Below are positions 24,129-32,786 of a stretch of 52,627 nt of DNA, in pieces. The notes under the pieces are model-generated. The model was not told where the DNA came from and did not search any database. It worked only from the letters and a program-made list of their open reading frames with translations. Origin of the DNA: Pseudomonadota bacterium (GTDB lineage Bacteria > Myxococcota_A > UBA796 > SXON01); the NCBI GenBank assembly GCA_030684355.1, contig JAUXTN010000077.1:1-52627 (forward strand), written 5' to 3'. Position 1 is the stretch's first letter, and each line of letters opens with the position of its first letter. The position numbers and the translations under genes are program-made.

Positions 24129-26225
24129 GTGGAACCGACACTATGCCCGCCCTCGGATGCCGGACCCACCCCCCCGGCCGGTGTGCTCAACGGGCGCTCC
24201 GGCGTGCGGTACACGGTCGGCCCCGCGCCCATCGGCGCCGGGGCGCAGGCCGAGGTGTGGCCCGCGGTACGTGACGACGGCCTCTCCGTCGCCATCAAGT
24301 TTGCGCGGCCCGCGCGCTCTGCCATCGAGGCCCTCGACTCCGAGGGTCGCTTCCTCGAGGCGCTCTCCCGTGCCGGGTCCGGGTGCACGGTGCCGTGCAT
24401 CGACCGCGTCGAGTGGGAAGGGCGGCCGGGCCTCGTCCTGCCGCGGCTGCCGAGCGACGTGGGCGATCTCGTCCGCGCGCAGATCGCCGCCGAGCCGGGG
24501 CGCGCGCTGGAGGCCGTCCTGCAGGTGGGGGTGCAGCTTGCGCGGGCGCTGGCGGCGCTTCATGTCGCGGAGCTGGCGTCCCCGGGGTCGGGGTCCGGCG
24601 ACGCGCGGCTCGTGCACCGGGACGTAAAACCCGAGAACGTGCTCGTGGATGCGACCGGCGCGGTGCGCCTCGCGGATCTCGGCGGCTCCCTGCTCGCCGA
24701 CGGGCGCGCCACCGTGGAGCTCGGCGTCTTCGGCTCGCCACTCTGGGCGCCGCCCGACCAGATGCTCCCAGGCATGGCGGAGCCGAACCCCACGTGGGAC
24801 ACCTACGCCGCCTGCGTGATGGTCTACGCCTGGATCGCGGGCCTCCGCCCGACGTTCCAGGCCGACCCCGCCCCGCGTCTCCTGCCGCGCGGCCGCGAGA
24901 TCCTCGACCGCATGAACGAGATGGCCGTCGCCGGGCCGGCCGAACGGATCCCCGCGATCGAGGCGCTCTTCCGCGTGCGGGACGGCGCCCGTGTCGAAGA
25001 CGTGATCGACCGGCGCGCGCCCACCCGGTTCTCGACCCCCGATCGCGAGGCGCTCGCCGCCGGCATCGTGGCGCTCGCCGACGCCGCGGTGTACGGCGAC
25101 GACGCGCTCCAGGGCGCCCTCTTCGAGCTCATCGCGGTCTTCGAACGCGGGCTCGCGCCCCACGTCGCCCCCTCGCCGCCCAATCGTTTCTGGCGCGCGG
25201 ACGAGCTGGCCGAGGAGCTCGAGGGCGTGGCACGCCGCCTCGCGGTTGCCCGGCGAAACCGCGCGAACCCGCCGATCGCGCTGCCGTTGGGGATCGAGCG
25301 CACGGTCGTTGAGCGCGCGGGGACGGGCGTATTCGAGCGGCACGTGATGCTGCCCGACTTCGGCTCGCTCATCGAGACGGCGCCGCTGTGGCAGTCACGG
25401 GAGGCGCGGCCCGTGGTTAGCGCCCAGCCCCCCGTCCCGACCGAGCACAAGGGCGCCCGGGGATGGTGGCTGCCGCTCGCCGTGGTCGTGGCGGTCTTCG
25501 CCGTGTGGCCGGCCTTGCCGCCGCCGTCGTCCGTCGCGAACCCGGGCGCGCAGACCGCGCTCGTCCCGGCGGGCGCGTTGGCGCCGGGGTGGCGCGGGGG
25601 CTCGACCGGCGCCGCGGTGGGCTCCGTGGTGCCGGCCTTCCGCATCGCGCGCACCGAGGTGAGCAACCGCGCGTACGCCGCGTGTGTCGCCGCGGGTGCC
25701 TGCGAGCCGCTGGCGTGGGCTGCCCCGGGCTCGCCCTGGGAGCTCGGCGTCGGCACGCGGGGGAGCGCGTTCCGCCTGCTCGTGGGCGATCGGCAACCGG
25801 CGGTCGGCGTCACCTGGGACCAGGCCTCGACGTGGTGCGGATGGGCGGGCGGCCGCCTCCCGACCGAGGCGCAATGGGAGCGTGCGGCCTTCGGTGACGA
25901 GGAGCCGCGCCCCCGTTCCTGGCCCTGGGGAGAGACGCCGCCCGACTGCACCCGCGCCAACCTCGGCGCCTGCGGGCTCGGCCTCACCGTGGCCGTCGAC
26001 AGCCTCACCCCCGGCGCGAGCGCGTGGGGCGCGGTCCACATGGCGGGCAACGCGTGGGAGTGGACGGACACCGCGGCGCGCGGCGGCGGCGCGCGGGTGC
26101 TCCGCGGCGGGGCGTTCGACACGAGCGAGTCGCCGCGCGGGGGCCAGCGGGCGCCGGCGCGGACGCAGGACCGGCCCTCTCGGGTGTCCCCGACGTATTC
26201 GTTCCGGTGCGTGTTTCCGGAGTAG
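24129..26225 (+). CDS. Ser/Thr protein kinase fused to a formylglycine-generating-enzyme-type domain
   Basis: The product is 698 aa. Residues about 28-300 form an eukaryotic-like kinase: glycine loop GAGAQAEVW (36-44), catalytic Lys57 in AIK, HRDVKPEN with Asp165, and DLG (183-185) in place of DFG. The activation segment FGSPLWAPPD follows. After a linker a single membrane helix lies at about 446-464 (WWLPLAVVVAVFAVWPAL). The exported part, about 478-698, is an FGE-sulfatase/SUMF1-like domain with GRLPTEAQWERAAFG and MAGNAWEWTDTA. It ends with RVLRGGAFD and SFRCVFPE. Such domains may be enzymes or ligand-binding modules. The topology suggests an outside sensor coupled to an inside kinase. The kinase itself should be active; the DFG-to-DLG change keeps the metal-binding Asp. 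Confidence 0.92.
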   Translation: MEPTLCPPSDAGPTPPAGVLNGRSGVRYTVGPAPIGAGAQAEVWPAVRDDGLSVAIKFARPARSAIEALDSEGRFLEALSRAGSGCTVPCIDRVEWEGRPGLVLPRLPSDVGDLVRAQIAAEPGRALEAVLQVGVQLARALAALHVAELASPGSGSGDARLVHRDVKPENVLVDATGAVRLADLGGSLLADGRATVELGVFGSPLWAPPDQMLPGMAEPNPTWDTYAACVMVYAWIAGLRPTFQADPAPRLLPRGREILDRMNEMAVAGPAERIPAIEALFRVRDGARVEDVIDRRAPTRFSTPDREALAAGIVALADAAVYGDDALQGALFELIAVFERGLAPHVAPSPPNRFWRADELAEELEGVARRLAVARRNRANPPIALPLGIERTVVERAGTGVFERHVMLPDFGSLIETAPLWQSREARPVVSAQPPVPTEHKGARGWWLPLAVVVAVFAVWPALPPPSSVANPGAQTALVPAGALAPGWRGGSTGAAVGSVVPAFRIARTEVSNRAYAACVAAGACEPLAWAAPGSPWELGVGTRGSAFRLLVGDRQPAVGVTWDQASTWCGWAGGRLPTEAQWERAAFGDEEPRPRSWPWGETPPDCTRANLGACGLGLTVAVDSLTPGASAWGAVHMAGNAWEWTDTAARGGGARVLRGGAFDTSESPRGGQRAPARTQDRPSRVSPTYSFRCVFPE

Positions 26226-26497
26226 GCGGTCAGCCGACGCCGGGGACCTCGATCCACTTCGCCGAAGCGACGGAAATCGGCGGGGTTCAGCGTCATCGGC
26301 CTGCGAACACGGTGCGCAACGTCCGTCGTCATCGTAGAGATCCTCGCGCGACCAGGCGCCCGTGACCGGAGCGTCGGAGAGGACGAGGCGCAGCTCCGGC
26401 GGGGGCTCGGCCGGAGGCGCCCGAAGCGCGGCCTCCTCGCCGCCGCCATCGTCGCCTCCGTCGGCCCGGCCCCCGCCCCCACGATAAGCCCCCGGCC
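26226..26497. other. Intergenic region, possible decayed minus-strand coding remnant
   Basis: The region has no complete gene. On the minus strand one frame reads like protein (LRLVLSDAPVTGAWSRED, then a Cys pair). A different frame ends plausibly (AKWIEVPGVG then stop at 26231). Joining them would need a frameshift and there is no clear start. The GATAAG box of the next gene is at 26483-26488. Confidence 0.3.
26483..26488 (+). promoter_or_regulatory. GATAAG box 9 nt before the start at 26498
   Basis: Spacing and hexamer are identical to those before trxB (11402-11407). The bases between are all G/C and contain no ribosome-binding site. Confidence 0.4.
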
Positions 26498-28531
26498 ATG
26501 GGCCGCTCCGCGTCCGAGGGCGCCCCCGGCGCCACCCCGCTCCCCCCGACGCCGCCCGGCGGCCCACTGCCGACGTTCGCGCGCCTGCCGACGATCGCGG
26601 GCCTGGCCGTGCTCCTTGCGCTCGCGGCCTGGCTCTGCCGCCCCTGGCTCTTCGACACCGCCCCGCTCTTCGGCGAGCGCGACGCCGCCTTCAGCGCCAT
26701 CGCCCTGGCCCACCTGCAGGGCGCGCTCCTCACCCTCGGCGACTGGACCGCCGCGCCGCTCGGCTGGCCGTTCGACCGCGGCACCACCCGCGCGGACTGG
26801 ATGTTCGGCCAGGCCGTGCTGATGCTGCCCGCGCACCTCGCGGGCGTCGACCCCTCGCGCATCTACGAGCTGGCGTCGTTCGCGGGGCTCGTGCTCACCG
26901 CGTGGGCCGGGTACCAGCTCGCGCGGCTCCTGGTCGGTCCCGGTCCGCACGCCGTGCTCGCCGGCCTCGTCGCGGGGCTCGGCCCCTTGCAGCTCGGCCA
27001 CGTCGCGCACGTGAACCTCGTCCACCACGAGGTCGCGCTGGTACCGCCGATGTTGCTCGCGCTCGGCATCGCCAAGGGGCGGGCGTCGCTCGCGGCGGCG
27101 GGCGGGGCCGCGGCGGGGCTCGCGTGTCACTTCGGGCTCTACATGGGGCTCCACGCCGCGCTCGTCACGGGGGCGGTGGTCGCGGGGCTCGCCGTGACGG
27201 GCCGTGGCACGAAGCGCGCGTGGGCTGCGGCGGCGATCGGGCTGGCGGCGGCGCTGCTCACGGTGGCGCCGGTCGCCCAACTGTACAGCGGTGCTGCCAC
27301 CGAGGGTGGCGTGCCCTCCGAGGAGATGGTCGAGGGCTCCTGGGACCTCGGCACCACCTTCGCGCTGAACGAGGGCTCGGCGTTGCACGCGTGGATCGGC
27401 GCGGCGTCGCCGGTGCGGCTCCTCTCGTCGCGGGAGTCGCCGAACCCCGGGTTCCTCGTGGCGATCCTGGCGGTGGTGGGGCTCTGGGCGCGCGGGCGCC
27501 CGCGGTTCGATCGCTCCGGCGGGCCGTGGATCGTGGTCGGTGGCGTCGCGGCCGTGTCAGCGGCGCTCGCGGTGGGCAGCTCGCCGCGCTTCCTCGGCCA
27601 CGAGCTCCCGTTCCCCGGGCCACACAAGCTCCTGGAGGACCTCACCGGCGGCAACCTCCGCGCGCCCGTCCGTTGGTTGGTCCTGACCCACATCGCCGTG
27701 GCGCTCTACGCGAGCGCGGGCCTCGCCACGCTCACCGCGAAGCTGCCACGTTGGGCCGCGCTGGCCGTCACCACCGGCGTCATCGCGTTCGCGGCCTTCG
27801 AGCTCCCCATCCGCCCCGGCGCGCGCGGGGCGCCCCCCAGCGACGCCTATTGCCTCCTCGGCAGCGTCTCCGAGCCCGGCGCGCTCTACGAGGTGTTCGG
27901 CCAGCGTTGCGCGTGCAACGGCACCAGCCGGCTCCGCGCCACTTTGTTCCATGGCCGGCCCGTCGTCGGCGGCAACTACGCCCGTTACACACCCGGGCTA
28001 CGCTCGGTCAACCAACTGCTCAACGGTTGGCCCGCACCCGGCGCGTTGGCCTTCCTCCGTGCCACGCGCTCGCTCGTGCTGGAGCACCCGCCCCTCCGCG
28101 CCGCCCCGCCCGACGGCGCCACCTGCTCCGTCGCCGACGGCCACCGCCTCTGCGTCCTCGCTCCGCGCGCACCCCTGCCCGCCCCCGCCGCTGTCACCAC
28201 CACGCCCACGGGCCCCATCGTCGGCTTGCGTTGGGCCACCGTCCCGCGGGCCCGCGCCGTGACCCTCACGTGTCCCGGCGCCGCCCCCGAGGTCCACACC
28301 GTCGACGTGTGGCAGGTCCTCGCCCAGGTGCGCGGCGTCGACACGTTCGACGTGTTCCTCGAGGCCCCGTGCGCCGCCGGGGTGGCGGTCGCCGGCACGT
28401 CCGAGCCCGGCACGGCGCTCTACCTCGACCCCGCGGAGGCCGACGCCACCTGGCTCCCCGCGCTCCCGCCGCTCGGGCCGGGGGTCGCGGGGATGTTCGA
28501 GGGTGGGTGTCCGGACCCCACCGCGAGGTGA
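26498..28531 (+). CDS. Large integral membrane protein with periplasmic C-terminal domain
   Basis: The product is 677 aa. After a Pro-rich cytoplasmic N-terminus (about 1-30) come roughly nine to eleven hydrophobic segments up to about residue 445, the first being LPTIAGLAVLLALAAWL. An aromatic/Asp-containing first loop follows (TAPLFGERDAAF, then AAPLGWPFDRGTT). This layout, an Asp-bearing first periplasmic loop and a long soluble tail, resembles GT-C-type glycosyltransferases and YfhO-like proteins that use lipid-linked sugars. The Glu-Arg-Asp of the loop could be the catalytic site. The C-terminal 230 residues are soluble with several Cys. No homologous family can be named with confidence, and a substrate cannot be inferred. 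Confidence 0.8.
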   Translation: MGRSASEGAPGATPLPPTPPGGPLPTFARLPTIAGLAVLLALAAWLCRPWLFDTAPLFGERDAAFSAIALAHLQGALLTLGDWTAAPLGWPFDRGTTRADWMFGQAVLMLPAHLAGVDPSRIYELASFAGLVLTAWAGYQLARLLVGPGPHAVLAGLVAGLGPLQLGHVAHVNLVHHEVALVPPMLLALGIAKGRASLAAAGGAAAGLACHFGLYMGLHAALVTGAVVAGLAVTGRGTKRAWAAAAIGLAAALLTVAPVAQLYSGAATEGGVPSEEMVEGSWDLGTTFALNEGSALHAWIGAASPVRLLSSRESPNPGFLVAILAVVGLWARGRPRFDRSGGPWIVVGGVAAVSAALAVGSSPRFLGHELPFPGPHKLLEDLTGGNLRAPVRWLVLTHIAVALYASAGLATLTAKLPRWAALAVTTGVIAFAAFELPIRPGARGAPPSDAYCLLGSVSEPGALYEVFGQRCACNGTSRLRATLFHGRPVVGGNYARYTPGLRSVNQLLNGWPAPGALAFLRATRSLVLEHPPLRAAPPDGATCSVADGHRLCVLAPRAPLPAPAAVTTTPTGPIVGLRWATVPRARAVTLTCPGAAPEVHTVDVWQVLAQVRGVDTFDVFLEAPCAAGVAVAGTSEPGTALYLDPAEADATWLPALPPLGPGVAGMFEGGCPDPTAR

Positions 28532-28566
28532 CCGCACGGTTGGGGGCGCTTGCCGGGATCCCGCGC

Positions 28567-28572
28567 TACACT
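28567..28572 (+). promoter_or_regulatory. TACACT box 8 nt before the start at 28581
   Basis: TAnnnT hexamer, identical to the box before the VCBS gene. The intervening bases are TCCGCCCG, with no ribosome-binding site. Confidence 0.45.
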
Positions 28573-28580
28573 TCCGCCCG

Positions 28581-29489
28581 ATGCTCTGGCTCCTGCTCGC
28601 GTGCGCGCCGAAGGGCCTCCCAATCCGGTTGGATCCCGAGGTCTCCGTCCATATCGTCGGGCGAGAGGACGGCGAACGGGCTCCGTACACTCTCGATATC
28701 CCGGTTCGCTCCCGTGGCGCGTTCGAGCACGTCGAACTCCGGGTGGACGGCGCGAAGATCGGCGAGGTGACGGACGCCCCCTTCCATTGGCGCGCGCCCA
28801 GGGCCGGCCCGATCCAACTGGAGGCGCGGGCCGTCCGCGAAGGCGTGGTGGTCGGCCTCGACACGGTGCGGTTGGAGGTGGGGGTGGGCCTCTCCGACGC
28901 CGTGGCCCGCTGGATGGACACCTACCCGTCCGACGGCTCGCTCGGCTTCCATTGGCCCCCCGACGACGGCGTGTGGTGGGGCACGACGCGGGACCTCTGG
29001 TACCAGGGCGCGCTGCTCTCGCCCGGCGATCCCGAGCGCCGCTCCCATTGTGTCGGCCTGACCTGGGAGGTCGCCATGAGCGTCCTCGAAGAGCAGGTGG
29101 GCGGCCCTGACAACGCGATCAACGGCCTCTCCGTGGCGGATCTCGCCGAGCTCCGCGCCGATTGGTTCGTGCGCGAGGTTCGCGGTGCGGGTGCCGCCGA
29201 GGCGGTGGTCCGCTTTGGCGTCGGCGAGCGCGTCCCCTTCGCGGATCTGCGCCGCGGCGACTTCCTGCAGATGTGGACCGTCGGCGGGGCGGGCCACAGC
29301 GGCATCTTCCACGAGTGGGTCAAGGACGGCGAGGCCATCATCGGTGTGCGCTATTGGTCGACCCACCCGGCGCTCAACGGCATCGGCTACTGGGCGGACT
29401 CCTTCGGGGGCTACGGCCTCGACAAGGCGCACTTCTACGCGGCGCGGTTGTTGCAGAAGGCGGATTGGGTGCCAGCCAAGTCCGAGTGA
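28581..29489 (+). CDS. Lipoprotein with papain-fold (NlpC/CHAP-like) domain
   Basis: The product is 302 aa. MLWLLLAC is an eight-residue lipoprotein signal ending in Cys8. Residues about 20-95 form an Ig-like beta domain (HVELRVDGAKIGEVTDAPFHW). The C-terminal 200 residues look like a papain-type cysteine hydrolase. Cys157 lies in SHCVGLTWEVA at the start of a helix, His239 in GGAGHSGIFHEW on a strand, and a polar residue should follow in the next strand (IIGVRYWSTHP). NlpC/P60 and CHAP enzymes with this order cleave peptidoglycan peptides; a different amide substrate is possible. The ATG at 28581 was chosen for the lipobox and the TACACT box; the frame upstream overlaps the end of the membrane protein gene. 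Confidence 0.78.
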   Translation: MLWLLLACAPKGLPIRLDPEVSVHIVGREDGERAPYTLDIPVRSRGAFEHVELRVDGAKIGEVTDAPFHWRAPRAGPIQLEARAVREGVVVGLDTVRLEVGVGLSDAVARWMDTYPSDGSLGFHWPPDDGVWWGTTRDLWYQGALLSPGDPERRSHCVGLTWEVAMSVLEEQVGGPDNAINGLSVADLAELRADWFVREVRGAGAAEAVVRFGVGERVPFADLRRGDFLQMWTVGGAGHSGIFHEWVKDGEAIIGVRYWSTHPALNGIGYWADSFGGYGLDKAHFYAARLLQKADWVPAKSE

Positions 29490-29506
29490 TGCTCGCGGTA
29501 TCGGGC

Positions 29507-29538
29507 CTCTTGGGGCGGGGGCTTCCCCGCAACGCCCC
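29507..29538. repeat. Dispersed GC-rich palindromic element, copy 2 (plus orientation)
   Basis: It begins CTCTTGGGGCGGGGG and ends CCCCGCAACGCCCC, matching the reverse complement of 4995-5032. An inner stem GCGGGG/CCCCGC (29515-29530) is formed. It lies just after the lipoprotein stop. Confidence 0.7.
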
Positions 29539-29539
29539 A

Positions 29540-29559
29540 CCAGGGGGCGCGCCCCCTGG
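29540..29559. terminator. 20-bp perfect palindrome following the repeat
   Basis: A perfect self-complementary sequence (CCAGGGGGCG and its mirror) directly follows the dispersed element. It could act as a terminator or a protein-binding site. No U tract. Confidence 0.5.
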
Positions 29560-29656
29560 ACCCCCGTCTCGCTCGCCATGTGACAGAGAAGTGAAAGCTC
29601 GTCACCCTGGACCCGCGTTGGCCCGTGACTATGGATGGAGGCACCGGAGAGACCCC

Positions 29657-29845
29657 ATGTCACTTTTGAGCGTCGTGCTCGTGCTCGTCGTGATCGGCGT
29701 GCTGCTCTGGCTCGTCAACAGCTACATCCCGATGGACTCCAAGATCAAGTCGATCCTCAACGCCGTCGTGGTCATCGGCGTGGTGCTGTGGCTCCTGCAG
29801 GCGTTCGGGCTGATCGGGTCGTTGAGCGGCATCAAGATCGGGTAG
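29657..29845 (+). CDS. Thivi_2564-type small membrane protein
   Basis: The product is 62 aa with two hydrophobic segments. The first is LLSVVLVLVVIGVLLWLV at about 3-20, then a polar turn with NSYIPMDSKIKSILN, then VVVIGVVLWLLQAFGLIG at about 38-55. The sequence closely matches the conserved small membrane family annotated as Thivi_2564, found in many proteobacteria; its function is not known. The ATG has GGAGAG 6 nt upstream. It is preceded by 167 bp containing the palindromic element and followed by a long structured intergenic region. Confidence 0.88.
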   Translation: MSLLSVVLVLVVIGVLLWLVNSYIPMDSKIKSILNAVVVIGVVLWLLQAFGLIGSLSGIKIG

Positions 29846-30006
29846 GGCGGATGCTCGACCCCTGATGCGTCGTAAGCGCAGTCCACTCGAAGGAGCAGGC
29901 ACCGACGGAAGAACGATCCCCCCTCGCGGCGGATCCGAATCCGATCGCCGAGCATCCCGCGTCGGTCGAGCGCACCGGTCAAGGCGCCGCCGCTGCTGGC
30001 CCAGTC

Positions 30007-30038
30007 GGGGCTCCGAGCCATGTCGCGCTCGGAGCCCC
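30007..30038. terminator. 12-bp stem, 8-nt loop hairpin
   Basis: GGGGCTCCGAGC pairs perfectly with GCTCGGAGCCCC. It is the first of three hairpins in the intergenic region and the best terminator candidate there. No U tract. Confidence 0.5.
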
Positions 30039-30220
30039 CCACCACGCGGGCGAGGCGGCTGGAGGGCGGCCGCGCCCCGCGCGGCCGGTCCGTCCGGGCG
30101 TCCGCGCCCGGACGACCGAGGCCCGAGGCCGAGCCCGCAAGACGCCGACCCCGGGCCCCGCCCGGGGGCGCCCCGCACGGCCTCTCCGTCGTCTCCCTCC
30201 AGATCCGCCTCCCGCCGCGC

Positions 30221-30226
30221 TACATT
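30221..30226 (+). promoter_or_regulatory. TACATT box 5 nt before the ABC operon start
   Basis: TAnnnT hexamer ending 5 nt before GTG at 30232, with no ribosome-binding site. A leaderless operon transcript is suggested. Confidence 0.45.
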
Positions 30227-30231
30227 GCCGC

Positions 30232-31200
30232 GTGCCGCTCCTCCTCCTCCTGCTCAGCGCCTGCCGCGTGGAATTCGGGCCTGCCGCCGAGATCGCGCCC
30301 ATGAACGTGGGCGAGAAGGCCGAGGTCTGGGTCTACACGTCGATGTACCAGCACGTGCTCGACGCGATGGACCCCATCGTGGCCGAGCGCCTGCCCGGCG
30401 TCACCGTGCGCTGGTTCCAGAGCGGCTCGGAGAAGGTGGCCCAGCGTTGGGAGGCCGAGCACGAGGCGGGCCAGAGCCCCGCGTGCGTCGTCGCCACGTC
30501 GGACCCCGCCTGGTACGTCGACCTCGACACGCGCGGCCTGCTCGTGCCCTACGTGTCGCCGCGCGCCGTCACCATCGACCGCGCCTGGGTGACCCCCACG
30601 TGGTCGACCGTGCGGCTCTCGTTCATGGTGCTGGGCGCGCCGCCGGCCGGGGGGCCCGCGCGCTTCTCGGACCTCGCGGGGCCCGAATGGAAGGACCGCT
30701 TCTCCAGCGGCGATCCGCTCTCGTCGGGCACGACATTCACGACGTTGGCGGCGCTGGATGCCACCTACGGGTGGGACTTCGTGCAGCAGCTCTACACCAA
30801 CGGTTGGATGGCGGCGGGCGGCAACAGCGCGGTCATCGCGCGGATGGAGAGCGGGGAGCGGCCGGTGGGCATCGTGTTGCACGAGAACCTGCTCGCCAAG
30901 GGCTTGCCTGCCACGATCCCGGCGGACGGCGCGGTGGCGGTGCCCGGCCCGGTGGCGATCCCGACGGACTGCCGCGCGAAGGACGCCGCGAAGCAGGTGA
31001 TCGACTGGCTCTACACCGACGAGGCGCAGGCGCTCATCGTCGCGGGGGCGATGTACAGCCCGTTCCCCGAGTTGGCCCCGCCGACCGGTGGGCCGCCGCT
31101 CGCCGAGCTGCCGCGCTTCCCGACACCGCCTGACTTCTGGACCACCACGGCCGCGGGCGCCCCGGCGCTGAAAGAGCGCTTCCGCGCGCTCGTGCGGTAG
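30232..31200 (+). CDS. ABC transporter substrate-binding lipoprotein (Fe(III)-type)
   Basis: The product is 322 aa starting with GTG; (M)PLLLLLLSAC gives a lipobox with Cys11. The fold is a type-2 periplasmic binding protein of the iron/AfuA-FbpA class. It contains EVWVYTSMYQHVLDAMDPIV near the N-terminus, WSTVRLSFMVLGAPP in the middle, and KQVIDWLYTDEAQALI near the C-terminus, which is typical of family-1 binding proteins. Tyr residues that bind iron in FbpA cannot be assigned by eye, so the ligand (iron, or another small solute) stays open. The stop overlaps the GTG start of the permease gene. It is the first gene of a four-gene coupled operon. Confidence 0.85.
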   Translation: MPLLLLLLSACRVEFGPAAEIAPMNVGEKAEVWVYTSMYQHVLDAMDPIVAERLPGVTVRWFQSGSEKVAQRWEAEHEAGQSPACVVATSDPAWYVDLDTRGLLVPYVSPRAVTIDRAWVTPTWSTVRLSFMVLGAPPAGGPARFSDLAGPEWKDRFSSGDPLSSGTTFTTLAALDATYGWDFVQQLYTNGWMAAGGNSAVIARMESGERPVGIVLHENLLAKGLPATIPADGAVAVPGPVAIPTDCRAKDAAKQVIDWLYTDEAQALIVAGAMYSPFPELAPPTGGPPLAELPRFPTPPDFWTTTAAGAPALKERFRALVR

Positions 31201-32786
31201 TGCGGTTTCCCACCATCAAGGGCCCCACGGTGCTGCTCGCGCTCGTGGCGGCGATGTTGGTTGCGCTGGTGGGGCTGCCGCTCCTCGCGTTGCTGCCACG
31301 CATGGGCGCGCTCCACGCCCTCCCCGGCGAGGCCGACGCCCTCGGAAACACCGTGCTGCTCGGCCTCGGCACCACGCTGTTCGCGCTGGGCATCGGCGGC
31401 CCGATGGGGTTCGCGCTCGCCCGGGCGCGGCTCTTCCGCGGCGCCGACCTCCTGCTCGTGCTCCCGTATGTCACCCCGCCGTACGTGAGCACGATCGCCT
31501 GGATGATGCTGGCGAACCCGACCACGGGCTGGCTCACGCCGTACCTGCCCGTCGACATCTACACCCTCGGCGGGATGATCTGGGTGTTGGGCCTGCACCT
31601 CGCGCCGTTCGTGGCAACCACGGTGCGGGACGCGTTGACACGCCTCGATCCCGCGTTGGAGGAGGCCGCGTGGCTCTCCGGCGCGAGCCGCCTGCGCACC
31701 CTGTTCAGCGTCACGGTCCCGGCGCTCTTGCCAGCCTGGGTGGCCGCGGCCACGCTGGTGTTCGCGTCGACCGTGGCGAGCTTCGGCGTGCCGTGGATGT
31801 TGGGAGCGCCGGCCCGGGAGCCGGTGCCGGTGCTGTCGACACGGATCGTCGAGGTGCTGGAGCTGGGTTGGGTCCAGGGGCGCCCGCTCGCCACGAGCCT
31901 CGCCATGGTGCTGCTCGTCCTCGGCCTGGGCGTGCCGCTGCTGTTACGCCGCCTGCTCGCCGGCCGCGCGTGGTCCGGGGCGCGCTCCGTGCGGCCCCTG
32001 GTGCCGACGGACAAGCCCTGGGCAACCGCGCTGGTGGCCGCTTGGGGTGTCCTCGCGGTCGCGGTGCCGACGTTCACGTTGCTGGTGGCGTCGTTCACCG
32101 ACAAGGGCGCCTTCTCGCTCGTGCACTGGGCGCGCGTCGCCGGGGATGCCCGCATCGTCGATGCCCTGTCCCGCTCCACCGTCGTATCGGCGGGCGTCGC
32201 CACGCTCACGGTCGGCGTCGGCGGGTTCGTGGCGTGGGCGGCGACCCGCGGCGGGCGGTCCGCGGGGGCGGTCGCGGGGCTCGCGCGGGCGGGGCTGGCC
32301 ATCCCGGGGTCGGTGCTCGCGCTGGCGCTGCTCCTGGCGTTCTCGCAGGAGGTGCGGGTCATCGTCGCGGAGCGCGCCACCTTCACGCTCGCCCTCGCCG
32401 ACACCGCGTGGCTCCTCGGCCTCGCGTGGTTCGTGCGCTTCCTGGCCCTCCCCGTCGATATCGTGGGGGCCGGAACCCGCAACGTCCACCCCTCGCTCGA
32501 AGAGGCCGCGCGAGTCGCCGGGGCGGGGCCGTTGCGCGCGCTCGGGACCGTCACGGTGCCGCTCCTCGCGCCCGCGCTCGCCAACGCGTGGTTCCTCGTG
32601 TTCGTGGGCGCCATCTGCGAGGTCACCCTCGCCACGATGCTGGCGGGGCCGCGCACGCCCGTGCTCGGCACGATGCTGTTCCAGCTCCAGACCTACGCCG
32701 ATCCGCGCGCCGCCTGCGTGCTCGGGGTGGGGCTCTCCGCGCTGCTCGTGGGCGGCACGGCGCTATCCCGGAGGTTCGTCCGATGA
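31200..32786 (+). CDS. ABC transporter permease, FbpB-type double-length
   Basis: The product is 528 aa with about twelve transmembrane segments, a fused pair of permease halves as in FbpB/AfuB. Each half carries an EAA coupling motif that contacts the ATPase: LEEAAWLSGASRLRTLFSVT in the first half and LEEAARVAGAGPLRALGTVT in the second. GTG at 31200 shares its first base with the last base of the previous stop. The ATPase start overlaps its stop by ATGA. The arrangement and length strongly support an importer of the iron(III)/thiamine/spermidine-like class. Confidence 0.92.
   Translation: MRFPTIKGPTVLLALVAAMLVALVGLPLLALLPRMGALHALPGEADALGNTVLLGLGTTLFALGIGGPMGFALARARLFRGADLLLVLPYVTPPYVSTIAWMMLANPTTGWLTPYLPVDIYTLGGMIWVLGLHLAPFVATTVRDALTRLDPALEEAAWLSGASRLRTLFSVTVPALLPAWVAAATLVFASTVASFGVPWMLGAPAREPVPVLSTRIVEVLELGWVQGRPLATSLAMVLLVLGLGVPLLLRRLLAGRAWSGARSVRPLVPTDKPWATALVAAWGVLAVAVPTFTLLVASFTDKGAFSLVHWARVAGDARIVDALSRSTVVSAGVATLTVGVGGFVAWAATRGGRSAGAVAGLARAGLAIPGSVLALALLLAFSQEVRVIVAERATFTLALADTAWLLGLAWFVRFLALPVDIVGAGTRNVHPSLEEAARVAGAGPLRALGTVTVPLLAPALANAWFLVFVGAICEVTLATMLAGPRTPVLGTMLFQLQTYADPRAACVLGVGLSALLVGGTALSRRFVR

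Larger units (their letters stand above)
29846..30231. other. Structured intergenic region with consecutive hairpins
   Basis: The region is 386 bp with no convincing open frame; the frames present are Arg/Pro/Ala-rich shadows. Perfect stems occur at 30007-30018/30027-30038 (12 bp), 30068-30075/30079-30086 (8 bp) and 30091-30100/30105-30114 (10 bp, TCCG loop). The region may carry a terminator for the small membrane protein gene and perhaps a structured RNA. TACATT at 30221-30226 lies 5 nt before the next start. Confidence 0.55.

Noticed and set aside
26226..26497. Minus-strand pseudogene joining two frames (ending in VPGVG)
   Set aside because: Needs a frameshift and has no start codon; kept only as a low-confidence intergenic remark.
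24824..27388. Minus-strand 854-codon frame
   Set aside because: Runs antisense over the kinase-FGE fusion and the membrane protein; no domain is visible.
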